Shown: positions 23,655 to 34,913, numbered from the stretch's first letter. The stretch is 64,000 nucleotides of DNA from Byssochlamys sp. IMV 00236 (GCA_001931875.2 MSJH02000812.1:372001-436000); one strand, 5' to 3'. Made by a program: numbers and translations. Notes: a model not told the origin generated them from the letters alone.

Positions 23655-24547
23655 TTAATCACTGGCGCGGTACCGTCTCCTGTACTCCTCCATCCTCTCC
23701 AAATCTCCCTTGTTACCCTTCGCCTTCAACAACTCAATCAAATCATCCAACGTAACGATACTCGCCGTCGGCACCCCATACTCCTGTCGAATCTGGCCCA
23801 TAGCGCTCATCCTGGGCTCTCCATCATCAATACCCCCCTTCTCCTTCGGCCCAGGCATCTTCTCACCGCGGTCCAGCGCGACCGCGAACCCAACGACCTT
23901 TCCACCCTCCTTCTTGACGAGGTCAATCGTCTCCCTCATCGCAGTCCCAGCGGTGATCACATCATCAATCACAAGAACATTCTTATCCTTCAGCGCAGCG
24001 CCAACAATACCACCACCTTCGCCGTGGTCTTTCTTCTCTTTGCGATTGAAGCTGTAGGAAACATCCGACCAGGTCTGCGGATCGATACGGTAGAGCTCGA
24101 GAAGGGTGCAGCATGCGAGAGAAATTCCTTTGTATGCGGGACTGCATAGGAAGTTAGCGACATAGCATTCTTCTATCCTCCCACATATCGACTGGGCTCA
24201 ACTCACCCGAAGATAATATCCGGCTTAGGAACGGAAGGGTTTTCACGAAGGAAGTTAATGATTGTATGAGCGTAAGCGGTCGAGATCGCAGAGACGAGAG
24301 GTGCGGTGTGGAAAGATCCGGCGTTGAAGAAGTAAGGGGATTCTAGATATAAATTCCATTTGTTATCAACAATTCATCCCATCTCACATGTGTAGAAAAG
24401 TCTTCAGGCAAAAAAGAAAAAGAAAGAAAGAGACTTACGCCGACCAGACTTAAGAGTAAAAGACCCAAAAGTCAGAACATTCGCAGACAAGCACGAGTTC
24501 AAGAACGCTGTCTTGTACGCGGGGATAGAGCCCGTTTGTTCGGCCAT
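23655..24547 (-). CDS. orotate phosphoribosyltransferase
   Basis: Type I phosphoribosyltransferase of de novo pyrimidine synthesis, making OMP from orotate and PRPP (Ura5/PyrE type). Proposed exons on the minus strand are 24547-24439, 24342-24207 and 24141-23655 (243 aa). The N-terminal FGSFTLKSGRQSPYFFNAG region binds orotate. FGPAYKGISLA is rebuilt across the second intron. The PRPP-binding motif VLVIDDVITAGTA is intact. Residues SRKEKKDHGEGG form the flexible catalytic loop with Lys, Asp, His and Glu. The length fits fungal Ura5. A TG-rich repeat sits directly before the start codon. Confidence 0.93.
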
Positions 24548-24577
24548 TGTGTGTGTGTGCGTTTATGCGTGTGTGTG
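24548..24577. repeat. TG-rich simple repeat in the OPRT leader
   Basis: Two TGTGTG runs flank gcgtttatgc, immediately upstream of the minus-strand start codon. Read directly. Confidence 0.75.
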
Positions 24578-25249
24578 AAATGACTATAGATAGATATATA
24601 TGTTTGAATCCCGAGCTTCGTCGAGTTAAGTCAGAGAACTGATTCCAGTTTAAACCCTCCCAAAAAAAAACGTTGTAAGAAAAAAGAAGGATCTAAGATA
24701 GCAAAAGGAGGGGCCGCAAGTTTGCCGTCTTGAAAAAAAGCGCCTCGTTTTTGCGGAGGTGAGGGGCGGTCTCCGTGATAAGATTATGCGCTAGTCCTAT
24801 ATGGGTTGATGGGGGGAGGTTTTGCGCTAAACTGGTTATGGGAAAGGTTGGATTAGTTGGTGGGTCGTAGGTATATGTACTGCATGGAGTGTTTATTATT
24901 ATTATTTTATATCATGAACATGAGCTTATGAGGTGTTTGTTGTCTTTTGTTCTTCGGATGGTAATATAATGGTACCTTGATTAGTGTTGTACTGTAATAG
25001 TATGGTGATAATCACAGTGTGTAATAGTTTATGATATGAGAACATGATACAGATACGCCGGCGCTTTCCTACGTGATGTGACGCAGGACGAGAATGAAGT
25101 ATGATCCTTCCTCTTGCAATCACATCTAGATATATCTATTGGTTAGAAAGCAAGATGTGTCGAGAGATTATCATGATTTATTATTGAATGGAGTCTTCTG
25201 TCAAATCTCGCACGAGTTCTATTCCATTTATCTAGACACGCGCGAAACT
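24578..25249. other. OPRT promoter and peroxiredoxin 3' end
   Basis: About 0.67 kb, AT-rich with several homopolymer runs. No gene seen. Confidence 0.5.
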
Positions 25250-25956
25250 CTACAACTTAGCGAGAACTGCCTCGGCAGAAGAAACAGTGACCTCTGGAGT
25301 AGTCTCCTTCTCAGCATAGGAGATGGTGCCGTCATTTTCAATAATGAGAGCGTATCGCATCGTGCGGTCACCGCTGGTCCAGCCGAGCTTCTTTGAAAAT
25401 TGAAGTCCCGGATCGCAGAGGAAGAACTTTTCATTAGATCATGTATTAGTATATGCACCCTGATATATCTAGTCGAATATATATGTGAGAGAAGAGAAAT
25501 GTAACATACAATGTCGTCATTCATGATATGATTGGCCTTTCCCCAGGCACTCATCACATAAGGGTCATTGGAAGCGATGCAGGCGATGATGTCGACTCCC
25601 TTCTCCTTCAACTTGGGTAGATTGGTGATATAGCCCGGGAGATGCTTGCTAGAGCAACCGGGGGTGAATGCACCGGGAACAGCAAAGAGAACTACTTTCT
25701 TTCCGGCGAACTCTGCGATAAATCTTTAGTGACCAAGAACAAGAACGTTGCATTTCCCTAGGGACGTCTCTGAAAAAGGTGGACTGAAGAAGAAGAGAGG
25801 GATGAGCATTCGATGGAGATATCATATCATACCTTTCGAAGCATCATATTTGATAGGGACACCACAAGCATTGATCTCGAGCCTGTCCTGCGAGTAGGGA
25901 ATATACGTAAACGTAACCCCGTCAGGGAACTTGTCTCCAACTTTAAGCTGCGACAT
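25250..25956 (-). CDS. Prx5-type peroxiredoxin with C-terminal AKL
   Basis: Thiol peroxidase of the Prx5/PMP20/Ahp1 group, which reduces hydrogen and alkyl peroxides. Proposed exons on the minus strand are 25956-25833, 25712-25510 and 25426-25250 (167 aa). The active-site motif [16 protein letters not shown] carries the peroxidatic Cys. A second Cys in [10 protein letters not shown] could act as resolving residue. [13 protein letters not shown] is the conserved Prx5 helix. The last three residues, AKL, fit a type 1 peroxisomal targeting signal, as in PMP20-like fungal enzymes, including the group that contains the Asp f 3 allergen. Peroxisomal location is an inference. The gene has weaker similarity to the major Aspergillus allergen than expected for an orthologue, so it may be a paralogue. 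Confidence 0.85.
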
Positions 25957-27496
25957 ATCGCCGTGTATTCGTTATTAATCGTGTGTACCGTGCGATATAA
26001 AAGACAGATCGAAAAGGTGAGAAAGTCAGAAGGGACCGAGGGAGTGAGTGATAGACGGACAATCGATGTTGCGTACCTTGATGGGGTCGGGTTTGGACTC
26101 CGCACCGATTAGGTACTTAGCTTAAAGCTAATTGATCCGGCGCGAAGGCGACATTGCGCTTTACGTAGCTTGGGCGATGAGGAATTATTCCTTTTGTGGA
26201 AGGATTCTAGCTCAGGAATGATAAGTGAGATAAAATAAAATGGCCAGTATCGTTTCGCAAGACACTGCATAGACATGATGAATGTTAGTGGTGAAAGTGC
26301 GGGGTAGTGGAATACTGTATGTATACCTATACTATATAGAGGGGTGCTCGATGCCTACATAATCAATTCCATTGGTATCCAAAGCCTTATATCGGGCCTA
26401 GCCCGTTACATTAACTACCTCAGGGTTTGATTTCCACTCTTGCATGAATAGAATCCTGTTAGCTGAGAAAGTACCCGATAAAGTTAAATGCGATAAAAGG
26501 GAGATATGATGATCCCGTGAGATTCCTGACAATTAGAAGTGCCCAATTAAAGGATATAAGATATGTGACCTTGTCTATCCCACCCGGAGAGATCGCGTGA
26601 GGATTCGTGATCAGAATCTGGTTATTCGAATTCGAACCCACCTTGTCTGACGGGGCTGTATCAGATCCAGACAAACCAAACTGAAGGATTCTCATTTTTG
26701 GTCGAATAGCCTTAGCGCCAATAATATATGCTATCTAAGGTATAAAAAAGTGGCTCTTCTTGGCCCCTTCAGATCCGGTTCAGTTGATCTACTGCATCCT
26801 CAATTCCGGACAGGGCCGCATATCGGCAATCTTTACTTTGTATAGTTCTTTAGCATAGAAGTGATTTACATACTTCCATAATAGAGTCATGTACGTCCGT
26901 CGGGACCAATTGATTGGACTCGATTGCATCGCCGACTCCACGCGTTCGTGGCTAGGTAGCTTTGTTCTTCAGCTGGACTAAAGTAAGCCACACGCCGTCA
27001 CTTCCGTGTATACCGAATCAACTGTCTGAGTGCTCAGATCTATGGCAAGCTGAAAACCAGCTTTATTAGATAAAGTGTGGATAACAGGTATGATCGCCAG
27101 GCCGGGTTCGATCCAAAATCCGTATGACGACATGAATCTATGGTTTTATGGGAACAAGTGGCCCTGGCTACTACGTGATCAACTTGAGAGGGCATTAGTT
27201 GTGTTAGTTCCATTCACAATATCTCTCATCACTGGCTGTCTGAGCATGTCTAGTGGTCAAGTTCATAGTGTCTAAGTTGCCTTGTAGGAAAGAAGTGGGT
27301 AAACACGTAACTGCAACATCTCAATCAAGAAGTATTTGTCAAAGGAAGAGATTAGCAGAAACTTTATGGGATCAAGAGCAAGATATAAAGGTCCAGTGTC
27401 ATCTCGTGTCCTAGAAACCTTTCATCTCATCACACAAACATAACCAAAGGCAATCAATTTCAGCTACGTCGTGATACAGTTATACTTCTAAAGAAG
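25957..27496. other. AT-rich gene-poor block
   Basis: About 1.5 kb with no supported gene. Short frames lack motifs. The segment around 26460-26700 keeps one 78-codon minus-strand frame of unknown meaning. Near 26630-26640 there is a GGTTCGAAT-like string that is not part of a foldable tRNA. High AT content and stop density suggest decayed or repeat-derived DNA, but no transposon can be named. Confidence 0.45.
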
Positions 27497-28019
27497 ATGG
27501 GTAAGTCACACATCACTAGTATGAAGGGTTTAATCCAAGGACTTTCATTTTGTTAATCTTGACATTAGGTGAGACCAGCTTGACATTAGGCGCCGCCGTC
27601 CAGGTTTCCTCTCCAAACGAGGATGATACTCAGTGGAAGATCGAACAAACGGAAGTAGGCAAAAATCTCTATATCCCTTACGGTGTCGCCGAGCTTGACT
27701 GGGCATTGGGACCTACCAGAGTAAGTCAATTGACTGTCCACGAATTCAAACAGGAACTTATTTACCTCTTATCTAGATCTCGGGATATGTTGATACAAGC
27801 ACATTAGACATCCGCATTGATCCTGTCATCAATGGGATTTATGTGGGCGCCATTACCGGCAGCTTAAAGGACGGCGTGGCTATCCAGTTTAACCTCTTTA
27901 CAACGAAAGGCATTACCAAAATTTACCTCAAAAATGGAAACGAGGTCTGGCTAAACTTGCACCAAAAAGTCAAATTCGACGGCACCTTCCAGGGTGACTA
28001 CAAAATCTTGACTATTTAG
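27497..28019 (+). CDS. small orphan protein, probably beta-rich
   Basis: Proposed exons are 27497-27500 (only ATGG), 27569-27720 and 27777-28019 (132 aa). The second exon has no in-frame ATG, so the start must come from an upstream exon. The 4-nt first exon with donor GTAAGT and acceptor TTAG gives MGETSLTLG. The protein is rich in alternating hydrophobic residues (GIYVGAITGSL, AIQFNLFTTKG, ITKIYLKNGNEVWL), which suggests a compact all-beta fold. There is no signal peptide, membrane segment, cysteine pair or known motif. It ends in DYKILTI. It sits between an AT-rich block and an MFS gene. The family is not recognised. Confidence 0.6.
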
Positions 28020-28640
28020 TTATGTTACCAGGAGTGATTTGGGCTTTCAATTTGAATATCTGAGATCCTCTGATATGATAATAAGCGTCAATCCTACAAA
28101 GTTGTCATTGAAATAGCTGATTCCATGAGATGAGGTTTCCAATAACACCCATTGGCGTCTGTCATTACAGTGTCAGTTAGAGTAAGAAATGTTTTGCAAG
28201 CACTGCTTAGACCGGATATTAACCAGCTTTGATTTGGGCCATGACTATATGTAGACGCATACACAGCTCAGTAATTGCACAGAGGAATTGAAACTATAGA
28301 TTGCTCAGAGAATAAGGCTAACATTATCACATATTATCTACTTCAAGCGGCGCACGATAAAAGATGAGGAACTGCAATTATCCTGGACTTATTTTTTTAC
28401 AATGTACGTGATTAACAATGATTCTGTGGTGGTAGCCCCCTCCTCTCACTATCACCAAATCAGATTGCGCAATTGCGCGGTGAAAAATTGACAGTTCCTC
28501 GTGCCGGCTGCCGATTGCCGTCAAAACATCAAGTACTTACATTGACCGCCACATTAATTATTATCCAAGACCACTACAACGCTCATCAAGTGAAATCCAC
28601 ATCGAAAAAAAAAAATAGACAATTATCCTCACCCTGGAGG
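28020..28640. other. spacer before the MFS gene
   Basis: About 0.62 kb, AT-rich, with an A11 run at about 28605-28615. The open frame of the next gene extends back to 28473 without an ATG; it could be coding only if an upstream exon exists. No other gene seen. Confidence 0.45.
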
Positions 28641-30089
28641 ATGTCTATCATTTGCAAACCCCTCAATTTGCTTTACAATGAATTTGGCATCGCCTCAGTA
28701 TATGCAACAGGTCGAGATGCATGCTTCATCATCTTGGCACGAACGTGCCGGATGTTCGCCTTCGGCGCAGCCTCTCTCATTATTGCTCTCTTCCTCTCCA
28801 CTCTCGAATTCACAGACTTTCAAATCGGCCTGTTCATGACCTTAACTCTCGCAGGAGATGTTGTACTCTCACTCTCTCTGTCCCTCGTGGCTGATAGGAT
28901 CGGTCGCCGTCGCGTCCTCCTGATAGGGGCATTAATGATGGCCATTTCAGGAGGGATATTTGCCGTTGCTGAGAATTACTGGATTCTCCTTGGCGCAGCT
29001 GTGGTTGGTGTGATCAGCGCAACGGGTGGTGATTTTGGACCCTTCCGTGCAATTGAGGAGTCTACTTTATCCCACCTTACCACGGCGGAGACACGCTCAG
29101 ACGTGCTATCCTGGTACGTGACGGTTTCAAGTCTGGGTTCTGCTTTCGGAACTGAGTTCTGCGGACGAGTAGTCGATTTCCTACGGAATCGACCTGGTTG
29201 GGAGATTACGCGCGCTTACCATGCGGTGTTCTGGCTGTACATAGTCATGGGAGTCATGAATGTGATTCTGGCACTGTCAATGAGCGACAATTGCGAGATA
29301 CATGAGAAATCACCTCATGAATCTGACGCATCTGATCCATTATTGGATGATTCATATCAACAACAACAACAAGAAGAAGAAGAAGGCGCGGATTCTAACG
29401 ATACATCTAAGCAAAAACCAGAACCAAACGCAAAAAAGAGCCTCCTATCTCAAATCTCATCCGAGACTCGTTCAGTCATGTACAAACTATGGTTCCTCTT
29501 AATAGTCGATTCTCTCGCCGACGGAATGGTTTCATACGCCTTAACGAATTACTACCTCGATCGAAAATTCCACTTATCCAAATCCACCCTAGGAGACATC
29601 ATGTCAATAAGTTATTTCCTTTCTTCCTGCTCCACCATCTTCGCGGGCCCTCTCGCTCGACGTCTCGGTCTTATCAAAACTATGGTCTTCACGCACATTC
29701 CATCTTCCACGGCTGTTCTACTCTTTCCTATCCCGCAGAGTGTCCCTCTGACGATTGTCTTGTTTTTCATCCGCACGGGGCTCAATAACATGGATCAAGC
29801 ACCGAGGGCAGCTTTCATCTCAGCTGTGGTGAAGCCAAAGGAGCGAACGGCAGTCATGGGAATTACTAGCATGATGAGAACGCTTGCTTCAACTATCGGT
29901 CCTAGTGTTACTGGGTTACTTGCTGGGAATGATAGGTTCTGGGTCGCATTCGTGACGGCGGGGGCTCTTCGCATCGCCTACGACCTGGGTCTGTTTGCTA
30001 TGTTCGTGAATATGAAGCTGTATACGCATGAATCGAATGAACGGGAATCAGACCCGAGACGGTCGAGTGTTGAGGAGGAAAGTACCTGA
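28641..30089 (+). CDS. major facilitator superfamily transporter
   Basis: Intronless 482-residue membrane protein from the first ATG at 28641. The reading frame is open 56 codons further upstream, without an ATG. The MFS motif A region is seen as LVADRIGRRRVLLIGA, after helix 2. About 11-12 hydrophobic segments can be counted. The central loop (about residues 220-260) is hydrophilic and includes Q5E4 encoded by CAA/GAA repeats (about 29360-29385). The C-terminal half has LARRLGLIKTMV, the second motif A. Substrate is unknown. The GPFRAIEES and DQAPRAAFISAVV motifs resemble fungal MFS proteins annotated without function. Distinct from the Tna1-like permease at 53 kb. Confidence 0.82.
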   Translation: MSIICKPLNLLYNEFGIASVYATGRDACFIILARTCRMFAFGAASLIIALFLSTLEFTDFQIGLFMTLTLAGDVVLSLSLSLVADRIGRRRVLLIGALMMAISGGIFAVAENYWILLGAAVVGVISATGGDFGPFRAIEESTLSHLTTAETRSDVLSWYVTVSSLGSAFGTEFCGRVVDFLRNRPGWEITRAYHAVFWLYIVMGVMNVILALSMSDNCEIHEKSPHESDASDPLLDDSYQQQQQEEEEGADSNDTSKQKPEPNAKKSLLSQISSETRSVMYKLWFLLIVDSLADGMVSYALTNYYLDRKFHLSKSTLGDIMSISYFLSSCSTIFAGPLARRLGLIKTMVFTHIPSSTAVLLFPIPQSVPLTIVLFFIRTGLNNMDQAPRAAFISAVVKPKERTAVMGITSMMRTLASTIGPSVTGLLAGNDRFWVAFVTAGALRIAYDLGLFAMFVNMKLYTHESNERESDPRRSSVEEEST

Positions 30090-30433
30090 AACGCAGTCAG
30101 ATGAATGGACTTCTTGATGAAAAGGCAGGCGATGAATGAAAATAATTCGTCAATTGCCGCCAATCAAAACATGTAGAAATTTCTCTCGTTGTCGATAATA
30201 TTAAGTTTACGTTGTCTTTTTGTTGTAGAAATGGGAAATTTACTATTTGTTTCCCGTCTCAATGTGTTCAAGCTTAGAGTGATCCTATGCATTTCCCCCC
30301 GCCCTGCACCAGATCAAAGTATTGAGATTTTCACATACGGATGAGTCCGGGAAAAATACTACATGAAGCAGCATGAAGCTGAGCAGATGGTCAAATGCCA
30401 TGGCTAACCGTACGCTTAATCTTAATTATACTG
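30090..30433. other. convergent 3' spacer
   Basis: 3' ends of the MFS gene and the Dcr2-like gene. AT-rich, no gene seen. Confidence 0.6.
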
Positions 30434-32210
30434 CTAATGGTTCTCTTGCGGACCGATGACAGTCGCGCCATCGACGATCATCGTCTCGTCAATTCTCGCC
30501 TCGGTTTCTCCCCATTCGACACGCTTATAAGTAACCACTCGTCCAGGACCCATGTCAAAATCGAAAAAGCGCATCCGGCGCACGTAGCCGCCATAGCCGC
30601 CATAGCCTCCAAAGCCGGAGCCACCGCCGTAGCACATCCAGAGGGATGGCTTGTTGCTGTTTTCGTCCTTCTCGAGCATACAGTAATCGTTTACGTGGTC
30701 ACTGGGACAGAAAGTTAGCAGGTGCATGGGATAGAGTACGATAGTTCGGGCACTTACTGTCCACAGCTGACGAAAAGGACGTTCTCCTCAACGAGAGCGT
30801 CCTTAAAGCCGGAGTTGAAACCCGGCGCTGTTGGAGGTTCCAGCCAGTTTCCCTTCCAGTAATTATTCGAATTGCGGTATTCGGGAAGCGGTATGTGGAT
30901 GAACGCCATGTTCATGTGCATATGAGTGTATTGATGATGTTTTCTCTTCAATCCTTGCGCGGTATCCTTGAACCAGTTGATCTGGTTAGGCTTCAGCCAG
31001 TCATATCCTCGGAACTGGCGTTCGTCCGGAGAGTAAGAGTGCGTGTCGAGGAGATACAGTGTCAGGGCAGAGTTGCTGGTCTTTCCACGGCCGAGGACCT
31101 CGACATAGTAGTTTCCAACTCCGTCGATATCCTCAGGACCAGCAACAGACAAAGAGTATGGCAGTTCTTCCAGAATCTCCATCAACTGCTGTCGGTTCAG
31201 ATCGCCCTCATCGTCATGGTTGCCAAAAATGGCCACGTAAGGGATTTTGCGATCCACAAGTGGCTTCACGACCTTGAACAGCGCAGTCTGTGCATCTGGA
31301 GATGTTTCTCCGTTCACCTGATCGCCACTGAGAACGACGAGATCTGGCTTCTCCTCGTCCAACAACCTCTCGACGAACGCAAGCGTTCGAGGATCAGCAT
31401 CGCACTTCTGACCCGGTGTCAGCTCCTCAGGGACAGCATCACGGCATTTCCCAAGGCCAGTGCTCAGGTGAAGGTCAGCAGCCTGCATAATTTTGAACCG
31501 CCCATGTTCATTGATCCTCGGAACCGGTTTCGTGATCTTAGGTGGTGGTCCTCTCCGTATGCTGAGCCGAGCTTCCTGCGCCTCAGTTCCGCTGTCCAAC
31601 AACAACGGGGTATCTCTCATCTCCCAGTTGTGACGAGGATCCACTGCATCTGCACCGAAGAGAACGTCGATAGAGGTGAGCGCTTTCCCAGAATCGCTGG
31701 CGTGGCGTTCTGCCGTTCGTTTGAGCCATATACCCCCTGGCCTTGGTTCCCAGTCGTCTTGTCCATCTGCGGAAAGCTCACTTGTCCCGGGGTTAAAGCG
31801 ACTGATTTTGAGGTCCACTACAACTTTGTCCCCGTCAGCGAGGTCTTCTTCTCGCTTCCGTTCAAAGTGAAGGTAGGCCCTGGACGTCCACCCCGTATTC
31901 AGGTACAGGTCCTTCTCGATGCGCTGCCAGCGATCGGGATCGAGTTTGCAGCTCGAGAACACATTGATAATGTTACAAGAGGCCAGCGTGACATCGGTAA
32001 CAATGAATCCGGGATGGTGTGTGGGGAGATGGCCGTGGATGGCATCTGGTAGGACACGGAATTTGTTGTCGAGAATCACGACGAGCAGACAGGCGAAAAG
32101 GGCGAGAAAACCGAGCTGACAGCCGGTGCGAACCTGAAGATCATACGCTGTTAGAATATTCAACATATATAGCCCTCACTAGAGGAACAGCATACCAAGC
32201 GTCGAGTCAT
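30434..32210 (-). CDS. Dcr2-like calcineurin-type phosphatase
   Basis: Metallophosphoesterase of the Dcr2/purple-acid group. Yeast Dcr2 acts in cell-cycle entry and in dampening Ire1 in the unfolded protein response. Proposed exons on the minus strand are 32210-32196, 32133-30758 and 30701-30434 (552 aa). The first exon codes only for MTRRL. A hydrophobic anchor (FLALFACLLVVIL) near residues 12-26 suggests a type II membrane protein or signal anchor. Metal-binding motifs are complete and in order: ADLHLS, LSGDQVNGE, FGNHDDEG, HIPLPE and GHDHVND, the last rebuilt across intron 2. A Gly/Tyr-rich GFGGYGGYGGY segment follows. The molecular role of the fungal protein is inferred from yeast. Confidence 0.87.
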
Positions 32211-33827
32211 GTTTAGGTCACAATTGTCCTCTCCCCGGTCGACTGCGGCCTCGATAACAGGTCACGATAGACGGCCAGCGAATACGAGCAAAGTCGTCGG
32301 CGGCCCGTGGGCATGTTGCGAAGACGCAACTCCGCGAAAGTTGTCTAGGCGATCCAGCAGAGAAAGACCGTTGTCAGGTCATCTCAAGGCGCCTCCAACT
32401 GACAGGTGGGAATTAATTAATTGACCACGGATGCGCCCAGACCGTTTTCTGGGGAAAATGCAAGTCACATGCGCTCTAGCCGCTTCCAGCCGCCGCGGCC
32501 GATCCATGGATGATTTTGATATTGATATCTGGCTTATAGTAGTAAATTCCCAGCAGATTAAGATTAAACCTCTTAGAATAGGAACCTGTAAATTATTGGT
32601 ATATAGGGCCCGCGGGATTTGCATGAGATGGACGAATTTTCTGTACGAGCGCGAATTACGTGGTTAAAATAGGCAAAAGTCCACCAATGTATCTAGCGGT
32701 ACAGCCCCTGTTTATTTTAGGGTCAACATCATAATAATGATCATTGTATTATTCATTTTTGTCCATTTATACGCTTGAAAAACCAATGCAACGCAACAAG
32801 ACCGCTTATTATAGTGGGGCGGTAATTCATGGTGCGAGGTAAGGTTGCAGCAATACTCTATATCAGAGGTTATTATCAGACGTTATTATTGAATAGATAT
32901 GTAACCACTACTTAAGTATCATTATCTCACACACAGGAGTCTCGGTCGTGCACTAAATAAGTCGGTTGTTCTGACTTAGTGCTCGATTTCAGCGATATAG
33001 TGTAGTCGATTTTAAAACTTGCATGTCAGGTTTACCGTTTGCCGTACACAGTGGGGAAGAAGAGGGGCGCGACGATCGGGAAGATCAAAGCGATTATTTC
33101 AACAACCGATTTCCAGGTATTGCTGGTGGATCAGATCAGATCACATAGCAAAGAATGCACTCCACGTGGTGGATCAGTTTCCATCTGTCCGATTAGAGTA
33201 TCTCTGGCGTGCTATCGGAATACTCTAGCGCAGGTCGTCATATGTTAGCCAGCCTGCTGCTTGCCGGTATGTGCTACTTAGGTATTATCAGGTTTCTGCA
33301 GGCAACTATTCCAAGCTAAGAGCTTCCCCTCAAGGGCTCACCTCATGCTGGCCAACAATTATGAAAGCTATGCACTGTCTTCGTTGGGAAATACATCGGG
33401 AGAGGTGCATCATATGTCACAGTAACATTCAGTGTACTGCATTGAAGGCGATGACAGGCTAAAACATATCTAAGATCGATACGGGTTTATCCTATATACA
33501 TAGTGTAGGTGGTAGCAACAGTAGTGGTGAATATTCTCCTCTCATATGTCCAGAACGTTTGCCATTATTCCTTCGCCACAACAAGGCCAATGCCGATTTG
33601 ACTCGACGCGGTAGCAGATGTGCTGAGACCGCACGTCTTCCACACGACTAACCGAGTGAAAAAAGCAAGTATTGTCCTCGTAATCATATATATATCCTTC
33701 GGAGATATCAAACCTCTCATCATCAATAATAATCATTATCTAATCAAGGAGGGAAGCAGGGTCTAACTGGAATCATCACTATCTATGTACGATCGTATCA
33801 AGAGCCCGATATCCTGCCGGGTCTCAT
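32211..33827. other. AT-rich gene-poor block
   Basis: About 1.6 kb. The first 250 bases are the Dcr2-like promoter. Beyond 32450 it is AT-rich, with many stops in all frames and no recognisable coding content. It could be decayed repeat DNA, but no transposon remnant could be named. Confidence 0.45.
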
Positions 33828-34913
33828 TCAAACTTTGACAGTGTTCACGTTCTCACTGCTAGCGTTGGAGGCTTCCTTGGCGACGCGCTCAACGCTCGTA
33901 GTTCCGTCGTAGATTTGCTTCGTCGTTGCAAGGATTGTCGACCAATCCCGGAAAGTAGTGTAGGGAACTCCCTCCCTCTCGCAGTACAGAACTAGATCTA
34001 GTACAGCTGTCAGTACGGACAACGATTACAACGTGGCTATTCTGCGATAGAGGACCTACCCTTGCCCTCCTTAGCAAAGAGAAGATCTGTTTCACGCGCT
34101 GCGGACAGGTCGGAGATGCCATCTCCAGCATACAGGAGGGTGGGACGCTGACCCGCCGGGAGCGCAGCGTACGGCTTGATCTCAAGGGACTTGTCGTGAC
34201 CGAAGGGACTTTCGACTCGTTAGTCATTTGTAACCAACGGTGATTCTGGATCCCCGTACCTGTCATCATGGTATTTGATCTGCCATCCGCCCTCGCTGTT
34301 GATGTCCTTGCCATTGCGGCTCTCGACTTCGTTGGCCACGATGGTGATGTTGTCCGTTTCGGGACCCAACATGACCTCAATCAGCGCTTTGATGATGGGG
34401 ATCATGCCCGAGGAGAGGATCACGATGGGCACGTTGTGTTCCTTGGCCCACTCGTAGAAGGCCTTGAAGCCAGGATCGAGCTTCATGTGCGTCTTCAGGA
34501 TCTGGATGCACTCGTCGAAGGGGGTGTTGATACTTTCCAGCATCTGTCGGAACATGTCACTGCAGTCGAGAGCGATCAATCGGGGCTCATTCAATAACGG
34601 AATATCTCCAGATACGTACCGGAAGGTCATTCGCCCATCAATAACAGCCATGTTCAACTCGCGGCGCTTCTCCACTCTAATCCCCAGGTTGTCCGACTGA
34701 CTATCATCAGTCTACGATCAGAAAGGTTTCACGGTATCTTGACATACCAGGTAGTCATTGCCTGTACGCTGCTTTCAGCCAACCATGTTTTGAGACGGGG
34801 TTACAGCGGAGAGACTTACTGTCCTCGATGGTGATAGTTCCATCAAAGTCCGTGAAGAAGATGATCTTGGGGTTGGTCTTGATGTAGGGAAGGTCCTGCG
34901 CGATGGAACCCAT
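33828..34913 (-). CDS. HAD-family phosphatase, Pyp1 (YNL010W) homologue
   Basis: Phosphatase of the haloacid dehalogenase superfamily. Yeast Pyp1 removes phosphate from small polyol phosphates. Proposed exons on the minus strand are 34913-34820, 34761-34748, 34696-34620, 34559-34260, 34208-34060 and 33997-33828 (267 aa). The nucleophile motif FFTDFDGTIT has both aspartates. The 14-nt second exon rebuilds the conserved EDSNDYL. Motif II is VILSSGM. The cap region has DPGFKAFYEWA. SPFGHDKS and YAGDGISDLSAA carry the Lys and acidic motif III/IV residues. The third intron is 60 nt, a multiple of three and open if retained, but removal restores the family sequence TFRDMFRQML. Bacterial MtnX is a more distant relative. 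Confidence 0.85.

Noticed and set aside
26600..26680. Possible tRNA on the minus strand (a GGTTCGAAT-like B box near 26630)
   Set aside because: No matching T-stem, no A box and no seven-base acceptor stem can be paired around it.
27080..27125. Possible tRNA on the plus strand (GGGTTCGATCC)
   Set aside because: The arm around the B-box string does not pair and there is no acceptor stem at tRNA distance.
28473..28640. Upstream extension of the MFS frame
   Set aside because: No ATG, and it would put a hydrophilic non-family segment before the first conserved region; ATG 28641 is preferred.
30895..32052. 385-codon plus-strand frame opposite the Dcr2-like gene
   Set aside because: It lacks any motif, while the minus strand has the full set of phosphatase motifs.
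34268..34597. Plus-strand frame opposite the Pyp1 homologue
   Set aside because: Shadow of the real minus-strand gene; no domain.
34560..34619. Reading through the 60-nt interval as coding in the Pyp1 homologue
   Set aside because: Removing it restores the family sequence and both splice sites are good; kept only as a possible retained form.
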